The position numbers and the translations under genes were made by a program. A stretch of 64,000 nucleotides of DNA from Dakarella massiliensis. GTDB taxonomy: Bacteria > Pseudomonadota > Gammaproteobacteria > Burkholderiales > Burkholderiaceae_F. Positions 63,922-64,000 of the stretch are shown piece by piece (within the stretch, counting starts at the first letter, position 1; each line of letters opens with the position of its first letter). The stretch covers positions 930,001 to 994,000 of the forward strand of contig NZ_CVTY01000007.1 in assembly GCF_001182045.1 (NCBI RefSeq), read 5' to 3'. The notes under the pieces were generated by a model. The model was not told where the DNA came from and did no database searches. It saw nothing but the letters and a program-made list of their open reading frames with translations.

Positions 63922-64000
63922 TTCCTCATCTCCTCAGGCAGCAGGCTGCTGCTCCAGGGAGCCGCCGTCCTAACGCCAACCCGGAGCGTTGCGGAACGCG
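63918..64000 (-). CDS. rsmH: 16S rRNA (cytosine(1402)-N4)-methyltransferase, C-terminal end (partial)
   Basis: The last 26 or so codons of an open frame enter from the window's right edge, reading RSATLRVGVRTAAP and ending EEMRK. The RSATLRV segment matches the conserved C-terminus of RsmH (usually NPRSRSA-LRV). Its TGA overlaps the ftsL ATG as ATGA. RsmH directly before ftsL is the standard start of the dcw cluster. The rest of the gene lies outside the window. Confidence 0.88.
   Translation of the reverse strand, partial: RSATLRVGVRTAAPWSSSLLPEEMRK

Overview
The window looks like an ordinary, gene-dense stretch of chromosome from a GC-rich, diderm, LPS-producing proteobacterium. The evidence is lpxC, Tol proteins, a DNPR-type (meso-diaminopimelate) murE, mpl and ampD. 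Several neighbourhoods point to Betaproteobacteria, order Burkholderiales: accB-accC-prmA-zinc ribbon DUF3426, ccsA/PP0621/ampD beside ffh, rnb-aroE-mtgA, and dcw cluster-lpxC-dciA-secA. A Sutterellaceae-like gut or host-associated relative is my best guess, but this is inference from gene content and cannot be proved here. I saw no rRNA, prophage, IS element, CRISPR array or integrase.

Layout. 1-2043: the first codons of a gap gene and tkt (central carbon metabolism). 2234-8323: rsmE, a small envelope group (5-TM protein, membrane-anchored RNase Sa-like protein, lytic transglycosylase), mgtE, mtgA and aroE. 8428-13243: an RNB exonuclease, a small esterase, mpl and a divergent unknown. 13536-18134: accBC, prmA, a zinc-ribbon membrane protein and a PfkB kinase. 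18192-20317: tolQRA. 20449-26897: a four-gene peptide-type ABC importer. 26902-32453: ruvCAB, ffh, ampD, PP0621 and ccsA. 32638-38494: yggT, proS, proB, obgE, rpmA and rplU. 38774-38850: tRNA-Pro(CGG). 39093-43202: two small membrane proteins, coaE, yacG, a Nudix enzyme, a DUF815 ATPase and an unknown. 43202-46649: secA and dciA. 46658-64000: lpxC and the division/cell-wall (dcw) cluster from ftsZ back to the 3' end of rsmH, all on the minus strand and mostly overlapping or closely packed.

How the genes fit together. Much of the window builds, divides and recycles the envelope. MurC/D/E/F, MraY, MurG, Ddl, FtsW, FtsI and MtgA make peptidoglycan. FtsZ/A/Q/L form part of the divisome. A lytic transglycosylase, AmpD and Mpl cut and recycle murein. 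LpxC commits to lipid A, TolQRA energises outer-membrane constriction and SecA exports proteins. The rest is translation, DNA repair and core metabolism.

Most notable observation: the RNase Sa/N1-like protein at 3651-4094 keeps the scaffold of the fold. At the aligned catalytic positions, however, it has Val instead of Glu, Leu instead of the first Arg and Asp instead of His. It appears to be an intact, membrane-tethered pseudo-ribonuclease. Other observations are structured leaders (rplU, ftsZ, lpxC), an importer with a doubly anchored binding protein, tolQRA without tolB/pal alongside, and a Nudix protein with a shrunken C-terminal domain.
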